Shown piece after piece: positions 26,509 through 35,673 of a stretch of DNA of 64,000 nt. A program made the position numbers and the translations under genes. Position 1 is the first letter of the stretch. Each line of letters starts with the position of its first letter. Origin of the DNA: Arenicellales bacterium (GTDB lineage: Bacteria > Pseudomonadota > Gammaproteobacteria > Arenicellales > JAHEKD01); assembly GCA_028284225.1 (NCBI GenBank), contig JANQSD010000001.1:338609-402608 (forward strand). Direction: 5' to 3'. Under the pieces are notes generated by a model. The model was not told the origin of the DNA. It was given only the letters and a program-made list of their open reading frames with translations, and ran no database searches.

Positions 26509-27064
26509 AATGCTGAAACTTCGGTTCCTGCAAAAAGAACTTTTGGATTATGGGTTTGAAAAATTCCAGCGGCAGGGAATCATAGTCTGGATCAAAACAG
26601 TTTTGATCGTAACGTTCGCAGAAATCGACTGACGGTTGATAATAAGGATGATCTTTAAACATGTCCCTGGTATTTCTATCACCACCCATATGATGAGCAT
26701 AATAATACATCTGGAAAATGCCATGATGCTTGATAATCCAATATGTTTTTTCACTCACAAACGGCCTTAATACTGCAGCGGCCATTTCGCTGTGTGAATA
26801 AGGCGCTAAATCATCACCAATATCATGCAGTAAAGCAGCCATTATCATTTCTTCGTCCTCGTCATTTCTGTAGGCTCGCGTCGCAGATTGTAATGAGTGC
26901 TCTAACCGTGACACTTTATAACCGCTGAGTGAGTTTTCCAGCTTTTCCAGAGATTCGATTAATCTATCCGGCAATGTCTTGTTAAATTCTTTTTCAAGCT
27001 CCTCTAAAAATTCATAGTCTTCTTTGGTGCCGTCGGCCATATTGATAAAACTCACTTGTTCCAT
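26507..27064 (-). CDS. HD-domain protein, predicted diiron oxygenase of unknown substrate
   Basis: 185 residues. The PhnZ-like ligand series can be traced: His56 (RLEHSLQSA), His80-Asp81 (ALLHDIGDD), His91, His113 or 114, and Asp153 (CERYDQN). It lacks the Tyr-x-x-Glu pair of the neighbour at 25837, since position 49 (seven before His56) is Tyr, so the substrate probably differs. The acidic N-terminus of about 45 residues is extra. It is convergent with tmpB and divergent from a LysR gene that may control it. Oxygenase activity is inferred; a phosphohydrolase is the alternative. Confidence 0.65.
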   Translation of the reverse strand: MEQVSFINMADGTKEDYEFLEELEKEFNKTLPDRLIESLEKLENSLSGYKVSRLEHSLQSATRAYRNDEDEEMIMAALLHDIGDDLAPYSHSEMAAAVLRPFVSEKTYWIIKHHGIFQMYYYAHHMGGDRNTRDMFKDHPYYQPSVDFCERYDQNCFDPDYDSLPLEFFKPIIQKFFLQEPKFQH

Positions 27065-27187
27065 CTTTTTTCCTCATAAATAATCTCTAATAATCCTATC
27101 TTAAAGCTAAAATAAATCATGGCAAACAAAAAATCTTGGCGTTAAACTTTAGAAATACTAATGACTGGGGATTTAGAGTCTGTAGAT

Positions 27188-28084
27188 ATGACAACACAGA
27201 GCAGAATACCTCCTCCAAATTGGTTGCGTGCCTTTGAAGTAGCAGCTCGTCATTTGAGTTTTACTCAGGCGGCACAAGAACTGCACGTTACCCAGTCTGC
27301 GATTAGTCAACAAGTGCGGCTATTAGAAAATCATTTGCAAGAGCAATTATTTCAACGTCATCGCCGGGGGTTGGATTTGACCGATGCCGGGCGTGCTTAT
27401 TTAGAAATTATTCATAAATCGTTTGAGCAAATTCGTCGCGGCACGGATGAAATTTTTGGCCCCAAGAGCCCGGCGCGTATTACACTTAAGTGTAATATTT
27501 CTTTTTCCACTCTGTGGTTGTCCAGTCGCTTTTTTGATTTTTCCAAGCAATATCCAGATATAGATTTGCGAGTTACTAATGCCGTATGGTGGGATCGCAG
27601 TGACTTGGAGGGTGTCGATTTGGAGATTCGTTATGGCAATGGCCACTGGCCGGGATTATCGACAAAAGGTTTACTTAAGGAGACTTTAACACCGGTTACA
27701 ACCGTTGAATACCTGAAAAAACATAAAGTCAAAAAACCGGAAGATTTAGCTGACTGTAAACTATTGCATACTTTGGGTCATGAAAAAGGCTGGCCTGACT
27801 GGCTTATTTATGCCGGTATGGATAAAAACAAGGTTGCAGCCGGGCTTCAATTTGACACGTCAACGTTGACTTTTGAAATGGCCAGATACGGTTTAGGTGT
27901 TGCCTTGGGTTTAAAATCATTACGTACCGGTTTGCTTAAACGCGGCGACCTGGTTCAACCTTTTGATATAGAACTGCCTATTAAAGAGAGCTTTTTTCTG
28001 GTTTTGCCGGAACATTCGTCGGCTAAACCCCACGTCAAGGTTTTTGTTGAATGGTTACTGGAGCAAATGAATGACTTTCAATAA
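27188..28084 (+). CDS. LysR-family transcriptional regulator (GcvA-like)
   Basis: 298 residues from the ATG at 27188, which matches the usual GcvA-like start (…PPPNWLRAFEVAARHLSF); a start at 27161 would add nine residues. The winged helix (FTQAAQELHVTQSAISQQVRLLENHL) is clear, and the C-terminal substrate-binding domain includes LRVTNAVWWDRSDLEGVDLEIRYGNGHWPG, typical of the GcvA/AmpR branch. It is divergent from the HD-protein gene at 26507 and upstream of the ABC importer, so either may be its target. Confidence 0.87.
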   Translation: MTTQSRIPPPNWLRAFEVAARHLSFTQAAQELHVTQSAISQQVRLLENHLQEQLFQRHRRGLDLTDAGRAYLEIIHKSFEQIRRGTDEIFGPKSPARITLKCNISFSTLWLSSRFFDFSKQYPDIDLRVTNAVWWDRSDLEGVDLEIRYGNGHWPGLSTKGLLKETLTPVTTVEYLKKHKVKKPEDLADCKLLHTLGHEKGWPDWLIYAGMDKNKVAAGLQFDTSTLTFEMARYGLGVALGLKSLRTGLLKRGDLVQPFDIELPIKESFFLVLPEHSSAKPHVKVFVEWLLEQMNDFQ

Positions 28085-28309
28085 ATAAGTATAAATCTAC
28101 TTAGGTATATTGGCGATTTTTTTAAGCTTGTATTGTCTCTTTAAGAACTGAAATCATCAGTAATTATTAATCTGATTTTCAATTTACAAATTGTTTCGTT
28201 AGTTACTATATTTGAGCGGTTGATAATAACTCTGCAAAATGCCTGTATTTATTGAAATTGAAAGTAGTTTTCAACTTTGCTTACGAAGCGTTCAAAAGGC
28301 TCTTTTTGG

Positions 28310-28337
28310 TTGACAATAGGCAGGATGGTGATAAAGT
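28310..28337 (+). promoter_or_regulatory. Sigma-70 promoter for the ABC importer
   Basis: TTGACA (28310-28315), a 16-base spacer and TAAAGT (28332-28337) lie in the 333-bp gap before the first binding-protein gene. A small stem TTTGCTT/AAGCAAA (28349-28368) follows in the leader and might be an operator or mRNA-stabilising hairpin. The rest of the gap (28085-28309) is AT-rich, and I see no gene in it. Confidence 0.6.
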
Positions 28338-28417
28338 TTTCGGTTATGTTTGCTTAATTTCAAGCAAAATTCATGTTCACACTATGCAGAAAATAGCATT
28401 TTAGGAGTTTTAGTAGT

Positions 28418-30028
28418 ATGCGAAATACACGTAACCGAGAGTTTTTTGACAAAATACTCGAAGCAGGTAGGAAAAAAGAATTAACCAGAAGGCAGTTCAT
28501 GACCCACGCTATGGCAGCGGGTTTAACCATGACAGCAGCATCCGCACTATGGACCGAAAAAGTTTCAGCTCAGACACCTGAAAAAGGTGGCACGATAAGA
28601 ATGGGCCTACATGATGGTAATACTTCTGATTCATATGATCCCGGTATATATGCCAGTACACAGGATATTCAGCTAGCTCACACGTATCGAAGTTATTTAA
28701 CTCAGATTACGTCTGAAAACGGCTTAGGTCCGGATATGGCAACATCATGGACAGCGTCACCTGATGCAAAGAAGTGGACGTTTGAATTAAATAAGGAAGC
28801 AACTTTTCACAGCGGCAAACCGTTCACGGCAAAAGATGCTGTCGCTTCGTTAAATTTTCACCGGGGTGAAGCATCGACTTCTGCAGCTAAGCCATTGCTG
28901 GCAGACGTAACGGATATCAAGGCCGACGGTGATAATGTGGTCACAATTGAACTATCACAAGGTTTTGCTGATCTGCCCTGGATCATGACGGATTATCATC
29001 TTACTATGCTGCCGGCAAAAGACGATGGCGGTATCGATTGGGAGAGCGGTGATGGTGCTGGACCTTATAAGTTGGATAACTATCAACCGGGTGTGCGTGC
29101 TGATTTATCCCGCCACGACGGTTGGCATGGAGAAGGTGCTTATGTTGATGGCGTAACACTAACAGTGCTCAATGATCCTAATGCCAGGCAGACAGCGTTG
29201 ATTACCGGAGATGTTGATGCTGTGACATCGGTTGATCGTAAGACCATGGCCTTGTTACAACGTAACCCTGATATTGCGGTAGAAAATCTTCCTTCAGCTT
29301 CGGCGATTACCTTACCCATGTTTTGTGATGTAGCGCCTTATGACAATGTAGATGTTCGTTTGGCATTAAAACATGCCATTAATCGAGAAGATATTGTTGA
29401 GAAAATTCTGTTTGGAACAGGAACTGTTGGTAATGATTTTCACGTGGCGCCCAATATGCCCTACCATCCTGATATTGAGCAACGAGCATATGATCCCGAT
29501 AAGGCAAAATTTCATCTGAAACAGGCGGGCCTGGATTCATTATCCGTTGATCTTTCAGCTACTGATAGCGTAATGCCTGGTGCTGTAGATATGTGCGTGT
29601 TGTATAGTGAGCATGCTAAAGCAGCAGGTATAAACGTTAATGTTGTTCGTGAACCGGCCGATGGTTATTGGTCTGATGTATGGTTGGTTAAGCCTTTTGT
29701 ATTTGTAACATGGGGTGCACGTCCAACTCCTGACAACATGTTTACATTGGCATATAAACACGACGCAGCCTGGAATGAGTCCCATTGGAAAAACGAGCGT
29801 TTCAATGAACTGTTGCTACAGGCCAAAGCAGAGCTTGATGATAACCTGCGTGCAGAAATGTATAAAGAGATGTGTGAACTTGCCCGCGATGACGGCGGCA
29901 CCATTATTCCATTTTTCCGTAACTATGTTTATGCACGTCGTAGTAACTTACAACGTGGCGAAAGTGCAGCGACAAGTTGGGAGGCTGACGGCGCCAGATT
30001 TGCCAGCCGTTGGTGGTTTACATCATAA
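28418..30028 (+). CDS. ABC transporter substrate-binding protein, family 5 (peptide/opine/nickel type), Tat-exported
   Basis: 536 residues. A long N-terminal Tat signal (LTRRQFMTHAMAAGLTMTAASAL) starts at about residue 22. The mature part is an SBP_bac_5 protein: EKGGTIRMGLHDGN, KKWTFELNKEATFHSGKPFTAKDAVASLNFHRG, VRLALKHAINREDIVEKILFGTG, and YDPDKAKFHLKQAGL. It captures an oligopeptide-sized or cationic solute in the periplasm. It resembles the second binding protein at 33992 along its whole length, so the two are paralogues sharing one translocator. Confidence 0.87.
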   Translation: MRNTRNREFFDKILEAGRKKELTRRQFMTHAMAAGLTMTAASALWTEKVSAQTPEKGGTIRMGLHDGNTSDSYDPGIYASTQDIQLAHTYRSYLTQITSENGLGPDMATSWTASPDAKKWTFELNKEATFHSGKPFTAKDAVASLNFHRGEASTSAAKPLLADVTDIKADGDNVVTIELSQGFADLPWIMTDYHLTMLPAKDDGGIDWESGDGAGPYKLDNYQPGVRADLSRHDGWHGEGAYVDGVTLTVLNDPNARQTALITGDVDAVTSVDRKTMALLQRNPDIAVENLPSASAITLPMFCDVAPYDNVDVRLALKHAINREDIVEKILFGTGTVGNDFHVAPNMPYHPDIEQRAYDPDKAKFHLKQAGLDSLSVDLSATDSVMPGAVDMCVLYSEHAKAAGINVNVVREPADGYWSDVWLVKPFVFVTWGARPTPDNMFTLAYKHDAAWNESHWKNERFNELLLQAKAELDDNLRAEMYKEMCELARDDGGTIIPFFRNYVYARRSNLQRGESAATSWEADGARFASRWWFTS

Positions 30029-30042
30029 TAGTTTGATTTGAT

Positions 30043-30072
30043 AAAACAGGGTTTCATAAGAAACCCTGTTTT
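30043..30072 (+). terminator. Perfect hairpin between binding-protein gene and permease genes
   Basis: AAAACAGGGTTT (30043-30054) and AAACCCTGTTTT (30061-30072) form a perfect 12-bp stem with loop CATAAG. It follows the binding-protein stop by 14 bases, so it probably lowers permease expression relative to the binding protein. Confidence 0.85.
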
Positions 30073-30164
30073 GTATTAAACTGTAGCTGTTAGACACTTA
30101 ACATAAGGTTTTAATTTACACTTAACTATTCACATCCACAACTTTACGAGACGGGAGAAGATTA

Positions 30165-31121
30165 ATGAATGATGTGCTACAAATCATCGTCAAGCGATTA
30201 GGCTTAGGCCTGATCACCTTGCTGGTGATTTCCATAATTATATTCGGGGCAGTTGAACTGTTGCCGGGTGATTTGGCGCAAGCCATACTTGGGCAGGCAG
30301 CCACCGAGGAGACAGTTGCGGCAATGCGTGAAGAGCTTGGTCTTGATCGTCCCGCGCCGGTTCGCTATTTCGCTTGGTTAAAAGGAGCAGTAGTTGGTGA
30401 CTTCGGTAATTCACTGGCTAGTGGTATTCCAGTTACAGAGCTGATTGGACCTCGCTTTAAAAACACACTATTTTTAGCTGTATATGCGGCTATTATTGCT
30501 GTGCCAATTGCAATTATGTTAGGTGTATTAGCTGCTCTGTACAGAAACTCTGTTTTTGATCGAGTTGCTAATGTATTAACTCTAACCTCAATTTCATCAC
30601 CAGAATTTTTTCTAGGATACATATTGGTGTTATTTCTGGCGGTCAAAAATTCACTTTTTCCAGCGATATCGAGTTTATCTGATGATATGAGTTTAGCCGA
30701 TAAGCTGCATAGAGTATTTCTACCGGCACTTACACTCGTTTTAGTCGTTGTAGCACATATGATGCGGATGACCAGAGCAGCAATCATTAACTTGCTGGCG
30801 TCTCCCTATATCGAAATGGCACGATTAAAAGGCACGCCTCAGCGTAAAGTTATTACTCACCATGCACTACCTAATGCCTGGGCACCGGTTATAAACGTGG
30901 TTGCATTAAACCTGGCATACTTGATTACAGGTGTGGTACTGGTCGAAGTGGTTTTTGTTTATCCTGGAATTGGACAGCTTCTGGTTGACAGCGTGACCAA
31001 GCGGGATTTCCCAGTGGTACAGGCTTGTTGTTTAGTCTTTGCAGCAACCTATATTCTTTTAAACCTTGCAGCGGACGTTGGTTCAATTTTGACCAACCCA
31101 CGTTTGCGTCACCCAAAATAA
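30165..31121 (+). CDS. ABC transporter permease (DppB-like)
   Basis: 318 residues, six membrane helices. It begins like DppB proteins (LQIIVKRLGLGLITLLVISIIIFGAVELLPGD) and has the ATPase-docking EAA-type loop (IEMARLKGTPQRKVITHHALPNAWAPVINVVALNLAYLITG). It forms a heterodimer with the DppC-like permease encoded ten bases downstream. Confidence 0.9.
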   Translation: MNDVLQIIVKRLGLGLITLLVISIIIFGAVELLPGDLAQAILGQAATEETVAAMREELGLDRPAPVRYFAWLKGAVVGDFGNSLASGIPVTELIGPRFKNTLFLAVYAAIIAVPIAIMLGVLAALYRNSVFDRVANVLTLTSISSPEFFLGYILVLFLAVKNSLFPAISSLSDDMSLADKLHRVFLPALTLVLVVVAHMMRMTRAAIINLLASPYIEMARLKGTPQRKVITHHALPNAWAPVINVVALNLAYLITGVVLVEVVFVYPGIGQLLVDSVTKRDFPVVQACCLVFAATYILLNLAADVGSILTNPRLRHPK

Positions 31122-31131
31122 GGAGTAGATT

Positions 31132-32193
31132 ATGAGTCCTTTCATTGTTGGCTATTACGCCTTATTAATTGGCGCAACTTGTGTTGCGGCTTATTTCAAA
31201 AACCGTACCGCTTTTTTATTGCTCTTCTCATTAATGCTGGCTTCATTTGTTGTCGGTCTGGTAGGCGGTGAAAGAGCATTGTGGACGATAACAGTAGTTG
31301 CTGCACTAATCGCAGCAGCTGCCGGAATAGCATTTACATTTAGAGAGTTTTTAACCATTTCGCTTAAGGGTGAAGCTCAAAAGGCAATCAAGTCTGCGCC
31401 TTTAACCGCAACGTTTGGTCTGTTTATGATTATGATCTATATCATCGCTGCAGTTTTTGCCCCTATTATCGCACCATTTGGTGAGGCGGAAGTTGTAGGG
31501 TCATCGTTTGCTCCCGCTGACGAAGTCATGCTGCTTGGCGGTGACCAGTTAGGTCGAGATATGTTTAGTCGTCTGGTCTATGGTGCCCGAAACACTGTTG
31601 GAATTGCATTATTGACAACATGCCTGGCATTTCTGATGGGTACAACTCTCGGTTTACTGGCGGCCGTTAAAGGCGGTTGGTTCGATCAAATACTAGCGCG
31701 TTCTGTAGATGTATTGATGTCTATACCTACATTAGTTTTTTCATTGCTGTTGCTTAGTATTTTTGGAACGAATACATCGACACTGGTCATCGTTATTGCG
31801 ATTATATATGTTCCGCCTGTGTTTCGATTAGCTCGAGCGGTGGCAGGAAATATAGTCGTCATGGATTACATTGAAGCGGCAAGATTACGAGGTGAACACT
31901 CTTGGCACCTTATTGTTAGAGAAATTCTACCCAATGCCTCGGCCCCGTTAATTGCTGAATTTGGATTGCGATTTTGTTTTGTTTTTCTATTGATCTCAGG
32001 TTTGTCTTTCTTGGGCCTAGGTTTGCAACCACCAACAGCTGACTGGGGTTCAATGGTGAAAGAAAATGCAACACTGATATCATTCGGTGAAGTTACACCA
32101 CTAATTCCAGCAGGTGCAATTGCCCTGTTAACTGTATCAATTAACTTCGTTGTCGACTGGATGCTGTATCGCTCATCCGGTTTAAAAACGTAA
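31132..32193 (+). CDS. ABC transporter permease (DppC-like) with extra N-terminal helices
   Basis: 353 residues. The C-terminal 270 residues are a standard DppC permease (DQLGRDMFSRLVYGARNTVGIALL; EAARLRGEHSWHLIVREILPNASAPLIAEFGLRF). The first about 75 residues add two or three hydrophobic helices (MSPFIVGYYALLIGATCVAAYF, FLLLFSLMLASFVVGLVGG) before the usual N-terminal helix, making it longer than most DppC proteins (about 300). The purpose of this extension is unknown. Confidence 0.88.
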   Translation: MSPFIVGYYALLIGATCVAAYFKNRTAFLLLFSLMLASFVVGLVGGERALWTITVVAALIAAAAGIAFTFREFLTISLKGEAQKAIKSAPLTATFGLFMIMIYIIAAVFAPIIAPFGEAEVVGSSFAPADEVMLLGGDQLGRDMFSRLVYGARNTVGIALLTTCLAFLMGTTLGLLAAVKGGWFDQILARSVDVLMSIPTLVFSLLLLSIFGTNTSTLVIVIAIIYVPPVFRLARAVAGNIVVMDYIEAARLRGEHSWHLIVREILPNASAPLIAEFGLRFCFVFLLISGLSFLGLGLQPPTADWGSMVKENATLISFGEVTPLIPAGAIALLTVSINFVVDWMLYRSSGLKT

Positions 32194-32209
32194 TTCAGAG
32201 GAATAGATC

Positions 32210-33868
32210 ATGACTAGAGAAAAAGATGTTTTATTGAAAGTCAGAGACTTACGTATTGAGGCTTTTGCTGACGACAAGTGGTTTGAAATTGTCCATGGCG
32301 TAGATATGACTCTACATCGTGGTGAGGTTTTAGGCTTGATCGGTGAATCAGGAGCAGGAAAATCAACAATTGGATTGGCAGCAATGGGTTTTGCCCGTGA
32401 TGGTTGCCGCATTTCTGGTGGTAGTGTCGAATTTGATGGCATCGAGTTAACCACATCACCCAGGGCTGATTTGCGTGCCTTACGTGGAGCCCGAATTGCC
32501 TATGTTGCTCAATCTGCTGCGGCTTCTTTCAATCCGTCACATAAGCTAATCGATCAGCATACTGAAGCACCTGTTCATTACAGAATTAAAAAGAGACTGG
32601 AGAGCCAGGAAGATGCAATGGAGCTTTATGCCAAATTGCGGTTACCTAATCCTGAAGAAATTGGTTTTCGTTATCCCCACCAGGTTTCTGGCGGACAGCT
32701 GCAACGTGCAATGACAGCCATGGCGATGAGTTGTCGCCCGGATTTGATCATATTCGACGAGCCAACGACAGCTTTAGATGTGACGACTCAGATTGAGGTA
32801 TTAGCGTCGATCAGAGATATTGTTGATCAGTTCAATACAGCGGCGATTTATATTACTCACGATTTGGCTGTAGTTGCGCAAATGGCTGATACCATCAAGG
32901 TTTTATTGCGTGGTGATGAAGTTGAAGAATCGGATACCAGAACAATGCTGGATAGTCCGAAAGAAGATTATACTAAATCACTTTGGGCCGTTCGTAGTTT
33001 TGAGCGTGCACAAAAACCACTACCTGCTAAAGATGAAGTGCCGGTTGTGTCGGTTAAAGATGTTGATGCGGCCTATGATGGTGTCAACAAAATACTTTAC
33101 GACGTAAGCTTCGATATTTACGCTGGACGCACGGTCGCGGTGGTGGGCGAGTCCGGCTCAGGTAAATCGACGACTGCGCGTGTTATCACCGGACTATTGC
33201 CGCAAATGAAAGGTGAGGTCGCCTTTAAAGGTGAAGTACTTCCTCCGCGTTATCAAGATCGGACTAAGGATCAATTGCGTCAGGCGCAAATGATTTATCA
33301 AATGGCTGATACCGCGCTCAATCCAAAATCTCGTATCTGTGATTTGATCGGACGTCCTGCTGCTTTTTATGGTGACCTGAAAGGTACGGAGCTTAAAAAG
33401 CGAGTTGACGAGTTATTGGACTTAATCGAACTTGAGCCTAAGAAATATTATTTTCGCTATCCAAGTGAGCTTTCCGGAGGTCAAAAGCAGCGCATCGGGA
33501 TTGCCAGAGCTTTGGCAGCTGATCCGACATTTATTGTCTGTGATGAGGTTACCAGTGCGCTCGATCAATTAGTTGCAGAAGGAATTTTACGCTTACTGGA
33601 TAATTTGCAAAAAGAGCTGGATCTGGCTTACATGTTTATTACTCATGACTTGGCGACAGTAAGATCAATTGCTGATCATGTGGTTGTTATGAAGCAGGGC
33701 CGGGTTGTTGAACAAGGACCGAAGGATGAAATGTTCACACCTCCTCATGATCCATATACTGATTTGTTACTGTCTTCAGTACCAGAGATGGATCCTGATT
33801 GGTTGACAACGTTACTTGAGGAACGTGGCGTTGACAATGTTGGTGAGGCTGCTCATAAGCATATGTAA
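32210..33868 (+). CDS. ABC transporter ATPase, fused DppD-DppF type
   Basis: 552 residues with two complete nucleotide-binding domains. The first has Walker [10 protein letters not shown] (about residue 45), signature VSGGQLQRA and Walker [13 protein letters not shown]. The second has [10 protein letters not shown], signature [15 protein letters not shown] and Walker [13 protein letters not shown]. Each is followed by the H-loop ([22 protein letters not shown]). Fusion of the two ATPases is common in GsiA/YejF-like importers. It drives the two permeases upstream and is followed by a strong terminator. Confidence 0.93.
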   Translation: MTREKDVLLKVRDLRIEAFADDKWFEIVHGVDMTLHRGEVLGLIGESGAGKSTIGLAAMGFARDGCRISGGSVEFDGIELTTSPRADLRALRGARIAYVAQSAAASFNPSHKLIDQHTEAPVHYRIKKRLESQEDAMELYAKLRLPNPEEIGFRYPHQVSGGQLQRAMTAMAMSCRPDLIIFDEPTTALDVTTQIEVLASIRDIVDQFNTAAIYITHDLAVVAQMADTIKVLLRGDEVEESDTRTMLDSPKEDYTKSLWAVRSFERAQKPLPAKDEVPVVSVKDVDAAYDGVNKILYDVSFDIYAGRTVAVVGESGSGKSTTARVITGLLPQMKGEVAFKGEVLPPRYQDRTKDQLRQAQMIYQMADTALNPKSRICDLIGRPAAFYGDLKGTELKKRVDELLDLIELEPKKYYFRYPSELSGGQKQRIGIARALAADPTFIVCDEVTSALDQLVAEGILRLLDNLQKELDLAYMFITHDLATVRSIADHVVVMKQGRVVEQGPKDEMFTPPHDPYTDLLLSSVPEMDPDWLTTLLEERGVDNVGEAAHKHM

Positions 33869-33906
33869 TAATTGTAATACTTGATTCAGCATTCTCAATT
33901 TACAAT

Positions 33907-33946
33907 CAAAAGCATCAAAGCATCAGCTTTGATGCTTTTGTTATTT
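33907..33946 (+). terminator. Rho-independent terminator after ATPase gene
   Basis: A perfect 15-bp stem, CAAAAGCATCAAAGC (33907-33921) with its complement at 33926-33940, loop ATCA, is followed by TTATTTTATTTT. It separates the translocator genes from the second binding-protein gene. Confidence 0.9.
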
Positions 33947-33991
33947 TATTTTCTAGCAAGTTATAAATAATTTTCTATCAGGAGTATATAT

Positions 33992-35608
33992 ATGAATGAA
34001 AAAGTAGCACAGGGGATCGTTTCGGGCTTATTGAAACAAGGTCGTTCTAATCGAATTTCCCGGCGTGAATTTATGCAAGGCATGATTGCTACAGGTATGA
34101 CCGTGGCATCAGCATCATCATTATGGTCTACACAGGTTATGGCTCAGTCCCCTAAAAAAGGTGGACATTTTCGAGTTGCAAAAGGTCATGGTGGTACCAC
34201 GGATACTCTAGATCCGGGCCATCACGAAAATGGTTTTACCATTGCCATGGTGCAAGGTGTCAACAACTATTTGACTGAAGTGGACGCCGCCGGTGGTGTT
34301 GTTCCAGAAATAGCAGAAAGCTGGGAAGCTTCAGAAGACGCATCAACCTGGACATTTAAAATCAGAGAAGGTGTGACATTCCATAATGGCAAAGATTTGA
34401 CAGCTGAAGACGTTATTGCGTCGATCAACCATCACCGTGGTGAAGCGACTCAATCAGCGGCCAAACCAATTCTTGCCGATATCAGCGAAATCAAGGCGGA
34501 TGGCAGCCATACAGTAGTTGTGAGTCTCAACGGCGGTAACGCTGATTTCCCATTCATCGTATCTGATTATCATATCCCAATTAAACCTGCCAATGCTGAC
34601 GGAACAATGGACTGGGAGTCTGGTGTAGGGTGTGGTGCCTATGTGATGAAGAAATTTGATCCAGGTGTGCGTTTGGATTTGGAAAAAAATCCTGACTACT
34701 GGAAATCAGACCGGGGTCATTTTGATTCTATTGAGCAAATTGCGATTACGGACCCTGCCTCCAGAACCAATGCATTGGTATCAGGTGAAGCCGATGCGAT
34801 CGATCGCGTCGATTTAAAGACCGTTGGCTTGTTGTCACGTAATTCAGCTATCAAAATACATCAGGTACAAGGTACCTTGCACTATACCTTCCCGATGAAT
34901 ATGGGAGTTGCGCCATTTGATAACGTTGATGTCAGACGTGCTCTCAAGCATGCAATTAATCGTCAGGAAATAGTAGATAAGGTGCTTCAGGGTTATGGTT
35001 CAATTGGTAATGATCATCCAATTGGTCCCGGTCAGCAGTTTTATGCTAAAGATCTGCCCCAAACGCCTTATGATCCAGACAAGGCCAAGGCTTTCCTGAA
35101 AAGCGCAGGTATGGATTCATTGACGGTTGATTTTAATGTGGCTGATGCGGCCTTTGCCGGTGCTGTAGATGCAGCGGTATTGTATGCAGAGCATGCTAAA
35201 CCCGCCGGTATTAACATCAATGTTGTACGGGAACCTAATGACGGTTACTGGGGCAATGTTTGGATGAAAAAACCGTTTGTGGCCAGTTATTGGAGTGGTC
35301 GCCCGACAGTTGACTGGATGTTTGCAACTGCTTATGCCTCAGGTGTGCCGTGGAATGAGTCATTCTTTGAACACGAGCGTTTTAATGAGCTGTTAGTTCT
35401 TGGCCGTGCTGAATTAGATGAAGCTAAGCGTGGCGAAATCTATTACGAAGCTCAAAAAATCATGAATGATGAAGGTGCTTCTGTAGTGCCAATGTTTGCC
35501 GCTTATGTATTCGCTACATCAGATAAAGTAGGGTATGCTGAGCCGTTTTCATCAGTTTGGGATATGGATGGTGAGCGTGCGTTTGAGCGTTGGTGGTTAA
35601 ACTCATAA
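33992..35608 (+). CDS. Second ABC substrate-binding protein, family 5, Tat-exported
   Basis: 538 residues. Tat signal with RISRREFMQGMIATGMTVASASSLW (starting near residue 22), then SBP_bac_5 motifs: KKGGHFRVAKGHGG, STWTFKIREGVTFHNGKDLTAEDVIASINHHRG, VRRALKHAINRQEIVDKVLQGYG and YDPDKAKAFLKSAGM. It is a clear paralogue of the protein at 28418, sharing its pattern of loops up to the C-terminal Trp-Trp (ERWWLNS versus SRWWFTS). Ribosome site AGGAG precedes the ATG. It sits in its own unit between two terminators and may widen the importer's substrate range. Confidence 0.87.
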   Translation: MNEKVAQGIVSGLLKQGRSNRISRREFMQGMIATGMTVASASSLWSTQVMAQSPKKGGHFRVAKGHGGTTDTLDPGHHENGFTIAMVQGVNNYLTEVDAAGGVVPEIAESWEASEDASTWTFKIREGVTFHNGKDLTAEDVIASINHHRGEATQSAAKPILADISEIKADGSHTVVVSLNGGNADFPFIVSDYHIPIKPANADGTMDWESGVGCGAYVMKKFDPGVRLDLEKNPDYWKSDRGHFDSIEQIAITDPASRTNALVSGEADAIDRVDLKTVGLLSRNSAIKIHQVQGTLHYTFPMNMGVAPFDNVDVRRALKHAINRQEIVDKVLQGYGSIGNDHPIGPGQQFYAKDLPQTPYDPDKAKAFLKSAGMDSLTVDFNVADAAFAGAVDAAVLYAEHAKPAGININVVREPNDGYWGNVWMKKPFVASYWSGRPTVDWMFATAYASGVPWNESFFEHERFNELLVLGRAELDEAKRGEIYYEAQKIMNDEGASVVPMFAAYVFATSDKVGYAEPFSSVWDMDGERAFERWWLNS

Positions 35609-35630
35609 CATAGTCAAACTTAAACTTGAC

Positions 35631-35658
35631 GAAAGCCGGCATTTTTATGCCGGCTTTC
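35631..35658 (+). terminator. Rho-independent terminator after second binding-protein gene
   Basis: GAAAGCCGGCAT (35631-35642) and ATGCCGGCTTTC (35647-35658) make a perfect 12-bp stem with loop TTTT, followed by TTATTTG. It overlaps the upstream region of the next gene, which argues for a start after it. Confidence 0.85.
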
Positions 35659-35673
35659 TTATTTGATCCGAAC

